Below are positions 7,608 to 16,926 of a stretch of 64,000 bases of DNA, one piece after another (positions within the stretch are counted from its first letter, which is position 1; each line of letters starts with the position of its first letter). Both the position numbers and the translations under genes were made by a program. The stretch covers positions 434,001-498,000 of the forward strand of contig CANLQD010000002.1 of NCBI GenBank assembly GCA_947493175.1. The letters are read 5' to 3'. The notes beneath the pieces are model-generated. The model did not search any database and was not told the DNA's origin. It saw nothing but the letters and a program-made list of their open reading frames with translations. The DNA comes from an uncultured Flavobacteriaceae bacterium (GTDB lineage: Bacteria > Bacteroidota > Bacteroidia > Flavobacteriales > Flavobacteriaceae).

Positions 7608-9980
7608 ATGGCAAAGAAGGCAGCAAAGGCAAAACCGAGATCTACCAAAAAAAGGAAGCCTTTTACCATATCAAAACAAAACAAGATCATATTGGGAAGC
7701 CTATTAATGCTTTTCAGTATTGCCTTGTTCTTTTCTTTCATATCATTTTACTTTACTTGGCAGGACGACCAAAGTCTTCTAAAGGAATTCTACAATCGTA
7801 CTGAGGAAGCTCAGAACTTGTTAAACAAGTTTGGGGCCGCTGTAAGCCATTTTGTAATGTATAAAGGGTTTGGATTGGCTTCTCTCATTATAACGGCATT
7901 ACTTTTCATAACCGGTTTACAACTGTTTCTAAGTCAAAAAAAAGCGGGCCTTCTTAGAAAATGGATATGGGGCCTACTATTGATGATATGGATTTCCATA
8001 GCCTTGGGCTTTTTCGCGGCTGAAAGGCCCCTTTTAGGTGGTGTGGTAGGCTTTGAGATGAATGATTTCTTACAGGATTATACCGGTAAAATTGGGGTGT
8101 TTCTGTTATTGCTCTTTGGTCTCATATTTATTTTAGTACGCTTTTTTGACTTTAATCCGGAAGGAATACTGGATTATTTCCAAAGTCCGAAGGCATCCTC
8201 GACCGTTAATACCAAAAAGGCTACATCTTCAAGTAGCAAAGGTGCTACCGTTGCACTGGATCTCGAAGATGATAAACCGGTGGTCATTGATACCTATACC
8301 CACAAGAAAGATATTCCGCCTATTGTAAAAGAGGAACCTGCAAAAACACTGGAGGTGACCACACCGGTACAAGAAGAAGTTGAGGAGCAACTCGACATAA
8401 AAGTAGAAAAGGTCGTAGAGGAAAAGGAGGAAAAAGACAATATTGCCAATAAACTTGTGGAGGATTTTGGTGAATTCGACCCCACGTTGGAACTGGGCAG
8501 CTATAAATTTCCGACCTTGGAATTATTAGACCAGCACGGCGTTACGGGCGGCATTACCATTAACCAGGAAGAGCTCGAGGAAAATAAGAATAGGATTGTA
8601 GAAACTTTAAAGAACTACAAAATTGGCATTGCCCAAATAAAGGCTACTATTGGCCCTACAGTGACCCTTTATGAAATTGTGCCGGAAGCTGGTGTTCGCA
8701 TCTCAAAAATAAAAAACCTTGAAGACGATATTGCACTGTCGTTGGCAGCCTTAGGTATTCGTATCATAGCCCCCATACCAGGAAAGGGCACCATTGGTAT
8801 TGAAGTGCCCAATAAGAATGCCACCATTGTGTCGATGCGGTCGGTCATTGCCTCTAGTAAATTCCAAAAGGCAGAAATGCAATTGCCCATCGCTTTTGGA
8901 AAAACCATTAGCAATGAAACGTTCGTAGTGGATCTCGCCAAGATGCCCCACTTATTAATGGCCGGTGCGACGGGACAGGGAAAATCGGTTGGGCTAAATG
9001 CCGTGCTTACCTCCTTGCTCTATAAAAAACATCCTGCAGAAGTAAAATTCGTTCTTGTAGACCCCAAAAAAGTCGAATTAACCTTGTTCAATAAGATTGA
9101 AAGGCACTTTTTGGCTAAATTACCCGATTCGGAAGATGCCATTATCACAGATAATACAAAGGTCATCAATACATTGAATTCGCTTTGTATTGAGATGGAC
9201 AATCGCTATGAGCTGCTTAAGCTGGCCATGGTTCGCAATATTAAAGAGTACAATGTCAAATTCAAATCCCGTAAATTGAACCCCCATGACGGGCACAAAT
9301 TTCTTCCCTACATCGTACTGGTCATCGATGAATTTGCCGATTTGATCATGACCGCCGGGAAAGAGGTAGAAACACCTATCGCTCGTTTGGCGCAATTGGC
9401 AAGGGCGATCGGTATTCATTTGATCATTGCCACACAACGACCGTCGGTGAACGTTATTACAGGAATCATCAAGGCAAATTTTCCGGCGCGTATCGCTTTT
9501 AGAGTGACCTCAAAAATTGACTCTCGTACTATTTTGGATGCCCAAGGGGCCGACCAATTGATTGGCCGTGGAGATATGCTATACACACAAGGGAATGATG
9601 TGACCCGTATTCAATGTGCTTTTGTAGACACCCCGGAAGTTGAAAAAATTACCGGTTATATCGGTGCGCAACGCGGTTATCCCGAGGCACATGAACTTCC
9701 TGAGTACGTTGGTGAAGATTCTGGCACAAGTATTGATTATGAGATTTCTGAACGCGATTCGATGTTCCGGGAAGCAGCCGAGGTCATCGTAACCGCACAG
9801 CAAGGTTCTGCCTCCTTGATTCAAAGGAAACTCAAGTTGGGGTATAACCGGGCCGGGCGTATCGTAGACCAGCTGGAAGCAGCAGGAATCGTAGGTCCGT
9901 TCGAAGGTAGCAAAGCACGGCAAGTGCTTGTACAAGATTTAACCAGTTTGCATCAATTATTGGAAAACGAAAAAAACTAA
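7608..9980 (+). CDS. ftsK: DNA translocase FtsK
   Basis: A 790-residue septal DNA translocase that clears chromosome termini through the closing septum and activates dif recombination. Four N-terminal transmembrane helices (about 28-50, 85-105, 118-138, 162-181) are followed by a charged, acidic linker (about 190-290), the RecA-like motor with Walker A GATGQGKS (about 451-458) and Walker B VLVIDEFADLI (about 569-579), and the C-terminal winged gamma domain (about 715-780) that reads polarity sequences. The Walker A has Gln where many relatives have Ser. It heads a cell-envelope group with LolA-like and LptF-like genes. Confidence 0.96.
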   Translation: MAKKAAKAKPRSTKKRKPFTISKQNKIILGSLLMLFSIALFFSFISFYFTWQDDQSLLKEFYNRTEEAQNLLNKFGAAVSHFVMYKGFGLASLIITALLFITGLQLFLSQKKAGLLRKWIWGLLLMIWISIALGFFAAERPLLGGVVGFEMNDFLQDYTGKIGVFLLLLFGLIFILVRFFDFNPEGILDYFQSPKASSTVNTKKATSSSSKGATVALDLEDDKPVVIDTYTHKKDIPPIVKEEPAKTLEVTTPVQEEVEEQLDIKVEKVVEEKEEKDNIANKLVEDFGEFDPTLELGSYKFPTLELLDQHGVTGGITINQEELEENKNRIVETLKNYKIGIAQIKATIGPTVTLYEIVPEAGVRISKIKNLEDDIALSLAALGIRIIAPIPGKGTIGIEVPNKNATIVSMRSVIASSKFQKAEMQLPIAFGKTISNETFVVDLAKMPHLLMAGATGQGKSVGLNAVLTSLLYKKHPAEVKFVLVDPKKVELTLFNKIERHFLAKLPDSEDAIITDNTKVINTLNSLCIEMDNRYELLKLAMVRNIKEYNVKFKSRKLNPHDGHKFLPYIVLVIDEFADLIMTAGKEVETPIARLAQLARAIGIHLIIATQRPSVNVITGIIKANFPARIAFRVTSKIDSRTILDAQGADQLIGRGDMLYTQGNDVTRIQCAFVDTPEVEKITGYIGAQRGYPEAHELPEYVGEDSGTSIDYEISERDSMFREAAEVIVTAQQGSASLIQRKLKLGYNRAGRIVDQLEAAGIVGPFEGSKARQVLVQDLTSLHQLLENEKN

Positions 9981-9987
9981 ACGATTC

Positions 9988-10632
9988 ATGAAAAAGATTT
10001 TATTACTTAGCTGTTCCCTATTGGTTTCGACCTTTTCTATAGCGCAAAATTCAGGAAAGGCAAAAGCACTTCTAGACGAGGTCTACAACAAAGTAAAGAG
10101 CTATGACAACATCTATGTAGACTTTAAATATGCCCTAAACAATGTGGAAGCCAATGTAAATACCGAAACAAGAGGCGATGTAACCTTGCAGGGCGATAAA
10201 TACCTGTTCAACTATTTGGGTGCACAACAATTATACGATGGCAAAATGGTATACAATATTGTTCCCGAGAACGAAGAGGTCATCATCGATACCCCATCGG
10301 CAGAAGAGAATACCATAACCCCATCCAAGATGCTCACCTTTTATAAGGAAGGGCACACCTATTCTTGGGACATTCTTCAAAATGTACAAGGGCGAAAAAT
10401 ACAATTCGTAAAATTGGTGCCGATTGATACAAACACCGAAATAGCATCCATATTACTAGGTATCGATGCAGAAACCAAACACATCTATAAGTTGATCGAA
10501 ACGGGTAAAAATGGTACAACGACAACGATTACTGTTAATTCTTTTAAAACGGATCAACCCATATCTAAAACCTTATTTACTTTTGATGAAGGCAAGTATA
10601 AGAATGAAGGCTATTACATCATAAAAAACTAG
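9988..10632 (+). CDS. lolA: LolA-like outer membrane lipoprotein carrier protein
   Basis: A 214-residue protein with a clear signal peptide (MKKILLLSCSLLVSTFSIAQ, cleavage near residue 20) and a LolA/LolB-like half-barrel: repeated beta strands with GDVTLQGDKYLFNYLG and GKMVYNIVPENEEV. LolA shuttles lipoproteins across the periplasm to the outer membrane. It starts 7 bases after ftsK, so the two are surely co-transcribed. The call rests on fold pattern and context; sequence identity to proteobacterial LolA would be low. Confidence 0.82.
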   Translation: MKKILLLSCSLLVSTFSIAQNSGKAKALLDEVYNKVKSYDNIYVDFKYALNNVEANVNTETRGDVTLQGDKYLFNYLGAQQLYDGKMVYNIVPENEEVIIDTPSAEENTITPSKMLTFYKEGHTYSWDILQNVQGRKIQFVKLVPIDTNTEIASILLGIDAETKHIYKLIETGKNGTTTTITVNSFKTDQPISKTLFTFDEGKYKNEGYYIIKN

Positions 10633-10799
10633 TCTTTTACAGGGTAACGATTACCCCAATGAGATACCGGATCTTATGTTCACACCAATTCAAAATCGTC
10701 CTTGGTATAAGCATTTCAAAAATGGTATTCTCAGACGGACACCTTCAAATATAGCATGGGCATGATTTGTGGGTTTTACTTAATTTAATAATGTAGCTG

Positions 10800-12392
10800 T
10801 TGCGACTTCTAGACCGATATATTTTATCGAGGTTTTTATTCAATTTTTTCAGCTCGTTTGTCATATTGATGTTCATATTCATATTTCAAACGATTTGGCT
10901 TTTTATAGATGATTTGGCGGGCAAAGGACTCGATATTATTATTATCGGCAAGTTTCTTTTCTACTTAATGCCCAATCTTACCGAGAAAGTGCTACCTCTT
11001 ACTGTCTTGCTATCCTCTATTTTAACGTTCGGAACGTTCGCGGAAAATTATGAGTTCGCTGCTATGAAGGCCTCAGGTATATCGTTACAAAGGGCTATGT
11101 TGAGCCTGATCGTATTTGTTACCTTTTTAGGAGGTGTCACTTTTTACTTCGCCAATAGTGTGATACCTGCATCGGAACAGAAAATATACAACATGCGCCG
11201 TAATATCGCCAAGGTAAAACCTGCAGCGGCCATTGAAGAAGGGGTGTTCAGTGATTTTGAGGGGATGAGTATTAAGGTCGATGAGAAATTTGGCGAAAAA
11301 GATCGTTTTTTAAAAAATGTAATCATCCATCAGAAAACAGCCTCTAATGTCAATAATACGGTAATTAAGGCCAAAACAGGGGAATTGGTAAGCAGTGAAG
11401 CTTCCGATGTCATTCAATTGGTTTTGAAGGATGGACATTATTATCGCGATGTAGAAACCAAGAAAAGTAAGAAGAAGCGCAAATACCCTTTTGCAAAAGC
11501 TGATTTTGAGGTATACCGAATCAATATTGAGATTCCCGAAGTGGACCAAGACTTGGAAGAAGAGCGGGACATTAGTACCGACAAGATGAAAAATGTGAGT
11601 CGTTTGGTAAAGGATATCGATTCCATAAAAAACGACAACCTTCGGATTATTGGGGCATTTTCAAAGAATATCGTGAATCGGATGGGAGGTTTTGTTCCGT
11701 TGGTTACCCCAGATTCGACGGGGACACAAACGCCCTCCCCTAACAAGTCCTCGGTGCAGATGGCCGTCTCGCCCAAAATAATCGCAAAAGACGTGAAAGA
11801 CAGTGCTCTCGCCGTTATACAAAACAGCCCCTCGAAGGCCCGCTTGGATAGCACTAAGAAAAGTGCACCGATTCAAAAGGGAGACTCCTTACCGATTACA
11901 GAAGACGTTTTAGACCTTTTTCAAGATTGGCAAAAGGTACAGATTATGAATTCTGCCAGAAATAGTGCCAATAGCATCTTAAGTTCGGTGCAAGGAAAAA
12001 AAGATGAAATGCAAAAGCGTTATAAGATATACAATATGCATATTCTTTCGCTCCATAAAAAGTATGCCTTGGCCCTTTCATGTATTGTTTTGTTCTTCGT
12101 AGGAGCTCCTTTAGGGGCTATTATCAGAAAAGGAGGTGTAGGCTTGCCCATGGTGATAGCCATCATTCTTTTTCTTATTTACTATTTTGTGGGAGTTTTT
12201 GCGGGCAACTATTCCAAGGAAAACAATATTCACCCCATTCTGGGAGCATGGCTGTCTACATTGATTATGCTACCTTTGGGTATTTATTTGACCAAACGGG
12301 CTACTGCCGATAAAGGCATGATGAACTTTGGCGCTATCACTGATTACTTTAAAAACCTTTTTAAAAGGAAAAGAAAAACCATCGCTACATGA
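10800..12392 (+). CDS. LptF/LptG family permease (YjgP/YjgQ), TTG start
   Basis: A 530-residue permease with three N-terminal transmembrane helices (about 12-40, 50-75, 98-120), a long extramembrane domain and three C-terminal helices (about 415-500), the layout of the LptFG proteins that extract lipopolysaccharide from the inner membrane. It is longer than typical E. coli LptF (about 366 residues) because of a charged, Ser/Thr-rich insert around residues 240-390. The TTG at 10800 decides the start: the preceding in-frame ATG at 10791 is followed at once by a stop, and [12 protein letters not shown] is the usual N terminus. Its stop overlaps the ribBA ATG (ATGA). Confidence 0.88.
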   Translation: MRLLDRYILSRFLFNFFSSFVILMFIFIFQTIWLFIDDLAGKGLDIIIIGKFLFYLMPNLTEKVLPLTVLLSSILTFGTFAENYEFAAMKASGISLQRAMLSLIVFVTFLGGVTFYFANSVIPASEQKIYNMRRNIAKVKPAAAIEEGVFSDFEGMSIKVDEKFGEKDRFLKNVIIHQKTASNVNNTVIKAKTGELVSSEASDVIQLVLKDGHYYRDVETKKSKKKRKYPFAKADFEVYRINIEIPEVDQDLEEERDISTDKMKNVSRLVKDIDSIKNDNLRIIGAFSKNIVNRMGGFVPLVTPDSTGTQTPSPNKSSVQMAVSPKIIAKDVKDSALAVIQNSPSKARLDSTKKSAPIQKGDSLPITEDVLDLFQDWQKVQIMNSARNSANSILSSVQGKKDEMQKRYKIYNMHILSLHKKYALALSCIVLFFVGAPLGAIIRKGGVGLPMVIAIILFLIYYFVGVFAGNYSKENNIHPILGAWLSTLIMLPLGIYLTKRATADKGMMNFGAITDYFKNLFKRKRKTIAT

Positions 12393-13531
12393 TTACCACC
12401 ATGGACAAGCATATTGAACTAAATACGATTGAAGAAGCTATCGAAGATATCGCCAACGGAAAGGTGATTATCGTAGTAGACGATGAAAATCGGGAAAACG
12501 AGGGTGATTTTATTGCGGCAGCGGAAAAAGTAAGTCCGGAGATGATCAATTTCATGGCAAAACACGGGCGCGGGCTTATATGTGCCCCCTTGACCGAAGA
12601 TCGCTGTGAGGAGCTGGATCTTGAAATGATGGTGCAAAATAATACGGTACTGCATCAAACACAATTTACGGTTTCAGTAGACTTGATAGGTCATGGTTGT
12701 ACTACCGGGATTTCGGTGCACGATCGTTCCAAAACAATTCTGGCCTTGGTTGATGAGGACACCAAGCCCCATGAATTGGGAAGGCCCGGTCATATCTTTC
12801 CATTAAGAGCTAAGAACGGTGGGGTGCTCAGACGTACCGGACATACGGAAGCCGCTATCGACCTTGCCCGATTGGCCGGGTTGAAGCCAGCAGGTATCCT
12901 AGTGGAAATTTTAAACGAGGACGGCACCATGGCCCGTTTGCCCCAATTAGCAGAGGTAGCCAAAAAGTTTGATCTTAAGATGATCTCGATAGAAGACCTC
13001 GTGGCCTATCGCATGGAACACGATAGCTTAATCGAAAAGAAAGAGGATTTTACTATTACAACGCGTTTTGGGGAGTTTCGCTTGCGTGCCTACAAGCAGA
13101 CGACCAATAATCAGATTCATATTGCATTGACAAAGGGAAAATGGAAGGCAGACGAGCCCGTTCTGACCCGTATCAACGCCAGTCTGATCAATAACGACAT
13201 TCTAGGTACCCTGACCAATAATCCAGATAAAAAACTGGAAGATATGTTCAAGGCCATCAATGCCGAAGAAAAGGGAGCCTTTGTCTTCATTAATCAGGAA
13301 ACCAGTACATTAAACTTGTTAAGTAGGCTTTCAGAACTAGAAGAACTTCAGAAAAAAGGAATTTTTAAGGCACCAAAAATCGAAATGGATGCCAAGGATT
13401 TTGGGGTCGGCGCCCAGATTCTTCATGACCTCAATATCAGCAAACTGCGCTTATTGACGAATAATACACAGGCTAAAAGAGTAGGTATGGTAGGGTATGG
13501 CTTGGAAATTGTTGACTACATTCCCTATTAG
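12389..13531 (+). CDS. ribB: 3,4-dihydroxy-2-butanone-4-phosphate synthase with degenerate GTP cyclohydrolase II domain
   Basis: A 380-residue RibBA-type protein for riboflavin synthesis. The N-terminal DHBP synthase half (about 10-205) keeps its active-site motifs [20 protein letters not shown] and [14 protein letters not shown]. The C-terminal half aligns with GTP cyclohydrolase II ([23 protein letters not shown] near 335-357), but the zinc-binding cysteines and the QEGRGIGL-type segment are missing (NINQET region instead), so it should not open GTP. It therefore probably supplies only the four-carbon phosphate. Start overlaps the lptF stop by 4 bases; an ATG at 12401 is an alternative. Its last 4 bases overlap the convergent aminotransferase gene. 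Confidence 0.93.
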   Translation: MITTMDKHIELNTIEEAIEDIANGKVIIVVDDENRENEGDFIAAAEKVSPEMINFMAKHGRGLICAPLTEDRCEELDLEMMVQNNTVLHQTQFTVSVDLIGHGCTTGISVHDRSKTILALVDEDTKPHELGRPGHIFPLRAKNGGVLRRTGHTEAAIDLARLAGLKPAGILVEILNEDGTMARLPQLAEVAKKFDLKMISIEDLVAYRMEHDSLIEKKEDFTITTRFGEFRLRAYKQTTNNQIHIALTKGKWKADEPVLTRINASLINNDILGTLTNNPDKKLEDMFKAINAEEKGAFVFINQETSTLNLLSRLSELEELQKKGIFKAPKIEMDAKDFGVGAQILHDLNISKLRLLTNNTQAKRVGMVGYGLEIVDYIPY

Positions 13532-14721
13532 AGTTGTGGCTCAATGGTTTTGGCCATGATTGCAGCCCTTTCCCGCACCTCTTCAACTGTCCACCCCAAC
13601 TTGATCAAACAGGAAACTGTGCGGCCCATCCAGTGATCTGACTTGGAAAAATCGGCTCTTTTATAATCCGGTAAACCCTCCCGGACTTCGATCGGTAGTT
13701 TTCCCAAAGATTTTTTCTCGACCAAATGATCCCATTTTCGATAGTAATGCCAGTTGTTATCATACCAATAAAAGCATGCGTCCAAACCAGCGGCTATCAA
13801 CGAACGGTGAACGGCTTTTGCCGTGCCTTCATCCGGTAGAAAAAAGTTTAGGAAGGCATAGCTCTCCTCCCCGCCCTCGGGCACTCTTCGAAATGTTACT
13901 CCCTCAATCGGTTCTAGCGCATCGCGTAAAATAGTGTAGTGTTTCTTTTGCAATGCCAAAAACGCATCAAGCCGCATAATTTGTGCTAAACCAACCGCGG
14001 CGTTCAACTCCGAAATTCGGTAATTATAACCCAAAAAAGGATGACTTTCTGCTCCCCTATCCAATCCAATATGGTCATGACCGTGATCGGAAAAATGGTC
14101 GGCATTTTTATGGTAAACACTGTTATTGGTGATGATTGCGCCCCCTTCCCCACAGGTGATGGTCTTCACATAATCGAACGAAAAACAGCCTATGTCACCA
14201 TAACTACCAAGTGGTACTCCTTCAAAAGTGCCACCAATAGCTTGGCAAGCATCCTCGAGCAGAAGCAGGCCATGTTTTTCACAAAGAGCTTTTAAAGCCT
14301 TTAAATCGGCCATTGAACCGCACATATGCACCGGCATAACCACTTTGGTACGTTCTGTAATCGCATTTTCGACCGCTCGTGGGTCTAAGGTCAGGGTGTC
14401 ATCAATATCTACTAAAACAGGAATCGCCCCGAGCGCTAAAATCGACTCAAAGCTGGCAACAAAAGTAAAAGTAGGCATAATGACCTCGTCTCCGGCACCG
14501 ATACCGGCGCTGGCAAGGGCCACCGTTAAGGCCGCGGTACCGCTACTTAGCAATTGAGCGTGTTTTACCTGCATACGGACCGCCAACGCTGTTTCTAGTT
14601 CTTTGGCCTTCCAATGCCCGTTTCGCATTCCGTCAAATCCATACCGCATGAGTACTCCGGTATCCAATACTTCTTGAACGGCTGCCCGTTCTTGGTCCCC
14701 AAAAAGTTCAAATCCAGGCAT
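13528..14721 (-). CDS. DegT/DnrJ/EryC1/StrS family PLP aminotransferase
   Basis: A 397-residue fold type I enzyme of the family that transaminates keto sugars for surface glycans. It shows the SSGTAALTVALASAGIGAGDEVIMPTF cofactor segment (about 60-85), the EDACQAIGGT aspartate region, and the PLP lysine in FDYVKTITCGEGG (about residue 190). No sugar-nucleotide genes adjoin it, so the sugar is unknown. The C-terminal half has an unusual aromatic patch (CFYWYDNNWHYYRKWDHL). It converges on ribBA with a 4-base overlap of the stop codons. Confidence 0.88.
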   Translation of the reverse strand: MPGFELFGDQERAAVQEVLDTGVLMRYGFDGMRNGHWKAKELETALAVRMQVKHAQLLSSGTAALTVALASAGIGAGDEVIMPTFTFVASFESILALGAIPVLVDIDDTLTLDPRAVENAITERTKVVMPVHMCGSMADLKALKALCEKHGLLLLEDACQAIGGTFEGVPLGSYGDIGCFSFDYVKTITCGEGGAIITNNSVYHKNADHFSDHGHDHIGLDRGAESHPFLGYNYRISELNAAVGLAQIMRLDAFLALQKKHYTILRDALEPIEGVTFRRVPEGGEESYAFLNFFLPDEGTAKAVHRSLIAAGLDACFYWYDNNWHYYRKWDHLVEKKSLGKLPIEVREGLPDYKRADFSKSDHWMGRTVSCLIKLGWTVEEVRERAAIMAKTIEPQL

Positions 14722-14805
14722 ATGTTTGAGTTAATCGTTAGTAGGTTTAAAAAGAGTTTTCCGGGAGCATAAGGCCTTTATGATACTAGAATTCTATTTT
14801 TTCTT

Positions 14806-15444
14806 TCAATAGACATCGATAACACTTTCGTTCAGGTCTTTTCGCACCTTTTTGAAATCAGCGAACATATCATCTTCCGCACGATATCCCACAGGCATTA
14901 CAAGTACCGAAGTGAGTCCTTTTTCCTTCAAACTGAGCAATTCATCAAAAGCTTCTGGTACAAAACCTTCCATGGGACATGAATCTATTTCCTCTAGGGC
15001 ACAGATGGTCAATAGGTTTCCCAGCGCTAGGTACGCCTGATTCGTGGCCCATTGTTTAATTTCATCCACATCCTTCTTGGAAAAACTATCTACCAATGAA
15101 TCTTTGAAGGGGTCAAGAATCTCTTCGCTGGTACCTCTAACACGCTTTACCTGTTCAAAATAGGATGCGATATAACCGTCATCGATCGTATTTTCAATAC
15201 ATAGCACCAATACGTGGGAAGCTTGTGCTACCTGCTGCTGGCCATAGGCATGTTCTACCATGGCCTGTTGTAGTTGCCGGTTTTGCACCACCAACAATTT
15301 TATTGGTTGTAAGCCATAAGAGGTAGCTGTAAGGTTAAACGCTTGTTTTAATCGTGCTATTTTTTGAGGATCAAGTGTTTTGTTCCCGTCGAATTTTTTC
15401 ACGGCATATCGCCATTCCAACTGTTGTATTGTATCGTTATTCAC
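14806..15444 (-). CDS. Nitroreductase family NAD(P)H oxidoreductase
   Basis: A 212-residue FMN-dependent nitroreductase-family protein (NfsB/YdgI-like). Signs are the N-terminal RYAVKKFDGNKTL strand-turn with the phosphate-binding Arg and Lys, NLTATSYGLQPIKLLVV (FMN binding, about 38-54) and the C-terminal VLVMPVGYRAEDD motif. Such enzymes reduce nitroaromatics, quinones or enones. The start overlaps the end of the TauE/SafE gene by 8 bases, so both are on one minus-strand transcript. The physiological substrate cannot be told. Confidence 0.88.
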   Translation of the reverse strand: MNNDTIQQLEWRYAVKKFDGNKTLDPQKIARLKQAFNLTATSYGLQPIKLLVVQNRQLQQAMVEHAYGQQQVAQASHVLVLCIENTIDDGYIASYFEQVKRVRGTSEEILDPFKDSLVDSFSKKDVDEIKQWATNQAYLALGNLLTICALEEIDSCPMEGFVPEAFDELLSLKEKGLTSVLVMPVGYRAEDDMFADFKKVRKDLNESVIDVY

Positions 15445-16255
15445 CTAATTCCGTTTTATGTTTTCGATTCTTATCAGTTTCGTTCGAAGCCGGCAAAGGT
15501 TCGGTAAAAAACCAAAGTTTCACCGAGAGTACTACGACCATGACCACCAAAAAGGTCTTTATAAAGCCGTCTCCCCTTCGAACCGATATTCTGCTGGCAA
15601 TCCAAGCCCCGGTGCCATTGCCTATGGCCAAAACAAGGCCCACCTGCCACCATACCTTATCATTCCAAACGAATACGGCCAAGGCCGCAACCGTGTAAAT
15701 CAATACTACTACCACTTTGGTTGCATTTGCCCGTACCAGGGACATCTTATTTACGTAGTGCAAAAATAGGATAATAATAAACCCTAAACCAGCATTGATG
15801 AATCCACCATAAATACCAAAAAAGAAAAAGGCGATAGTCCCTATCCATTTGTGCTTTCCGGTAATCAGTTCTTGCATTTCATACAACTTCATCTTGGGTT
15901 TAAACAGGATGATCAATACCACCACCACCATAACAATGGCAAGTATCCTGTTAAAGGTCTCCCCTTTGATATCTACGGCAATGTAAGCTCCCAATAGGGC
16001 TCCAAAGAGCGCTGCGACACCCAAATACAAATTAAAGGGAAAGGTCGATACCCCTTTACTTGCAAACCCCGCAGTGCCCATCGCATTCTGAATAACGACC
16101 GCTACCCTGTTGGTACCATTGGCAACACTGGGAGGCAGCCCCAAAAATATCAGTACAGGAAGTGATATGAGCGAACCCCCACCTGCAATAGTATTGATAA
16201 AACCTACTACAAAACCTACCAAAATCAGTAAAGGATAATGATACCACTCATCCAT
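15437..16255 (-). CDS. TauE/SafE family (sulfite exporter-type) membrane protein
   Basis: A 272-residue protein with about eight transmembrane helices and the family N-terminal signature GFINTIAGGGSLISLPVL (about 18-35) and internal repeat GGFINAGLGFIIIL (about 155-168). Some family members export sulfite, sulfoacetate or other sulfonates, others are uncharacterised. It is the first gene of a two-gene unit with the nitroreductase. Because the window also contains a cysteate-type lipid candidate pair far away, a sulfonate link is tempting but not supported by linkage. Confidence 0.87.
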   Translation of the reverse strand: MDEWYHYPLLILVGFVVGFINTIAGGGSLISLPVLIFLGLPPSVANGTNRVAVVIQNAMGTAGFASKGVSTFPFNLYLGVAALFGALLGAYIAVDIKGETFNRILAIVMVVVVLIILFKPKMKLYEMQELITGKHKWIGTIAFFFFGIYGGFINAGLGFIIILFLHYVNKMSLVRANATKVVVVLIYTVAALAVFVWNDKVWWQVGLVLAIGNGTGAWIASRISVRRGDGFIKTFLVVMVVVLSVKLWFFTEPLPASNETDKNRKHKTELGE

Positions 16256-16548
16256 AGTGCAAAAGTACGGCGTTTCGGGTATAAAGGTCGAACTATCTCA
16301 AATGAAAGAAGGAGTGTCAAATGAAAATGACTACGTTTAAAGGGATAAGAAAAAGACATTGACCCGAGGAGCCTTTGCTCACTGAAATGGCTATATGAAA
16401 ACATAACAAAAACTTAGGTCAAAACTAGAAACGACCCAATCTTGAATCCTCGAGAAGGCTTTACCGATACAACTAAATGCAACCTATAACCACCATCTTC
16501 GTTTAAACATTCGATTTCACTGGTTAAACCGCGTATGACCGATACTAC

Positions 16549-16704
16549 TCATCTTTGACTAAACTGTGCCTGCATTCGATAATAGAAGTCCTCACCATCT
16601 AAAATATATTTATCGATTTTTTTATTGGGAACTACTTGATAGAAGTGTCCATATTTTCCAAAGGGCTCTTCCTCAGTTCGTGTTTTGCCATGGCTGGCGG
16701 CCAT
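16549..16704 (-). CDS. Small coding-like frame or gene remnant, unknown function
   Basis: A 51-residue frame from the ATG at 16704 to a TGA at 16549, with the open frame continuing upstream to about 16743. The translation MAASHGKTRTEEEPFGKYGH and onward (FYQVVPNKKIDKYILDGEDFYYRM near residues 21-44) has normal soluble-protein composition and codons, unlike random AT-rich spacer. It lies in a 670-base gap that otherwise holds nothing recognisable. No promoter with TAnnTTTG is visible. It could be a small gene, or the C-terminal remnant of a longer gene whose 5' part has been lost. No family is recognised. Confidence 0.35.
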   Translation of the reverse strand: MAASHGKTRTEEEPFGKYGHFYQVVPNKKIDKYILDGEDFYYRMQAQFSQR

Positions 16705-16926
16705 AGCATTGCATTTAATAAGGTGCACATGGAAATAAACAACTTATCCCTACCCAAATTTTCTTGATTGAATGACTTTGCGTTCTTAACCATAAATAAA
16801 CCACTAAATGGATGTATTATTTGCTAGATATTGATGGATATAAGATGTGTTTGAGGCATCTTATTTTTTGTTAAATAGTCAGTGTATCTTTTTTTATTAA
16901 GTTTACTCAAAGGTAAAATTGATTGT

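Noticed and set aside
10642..10656. GGGTAA-CGA-TTACCC hairpin after lolA
   Set aside because: Short stem and no T-run, so not called a terminator.
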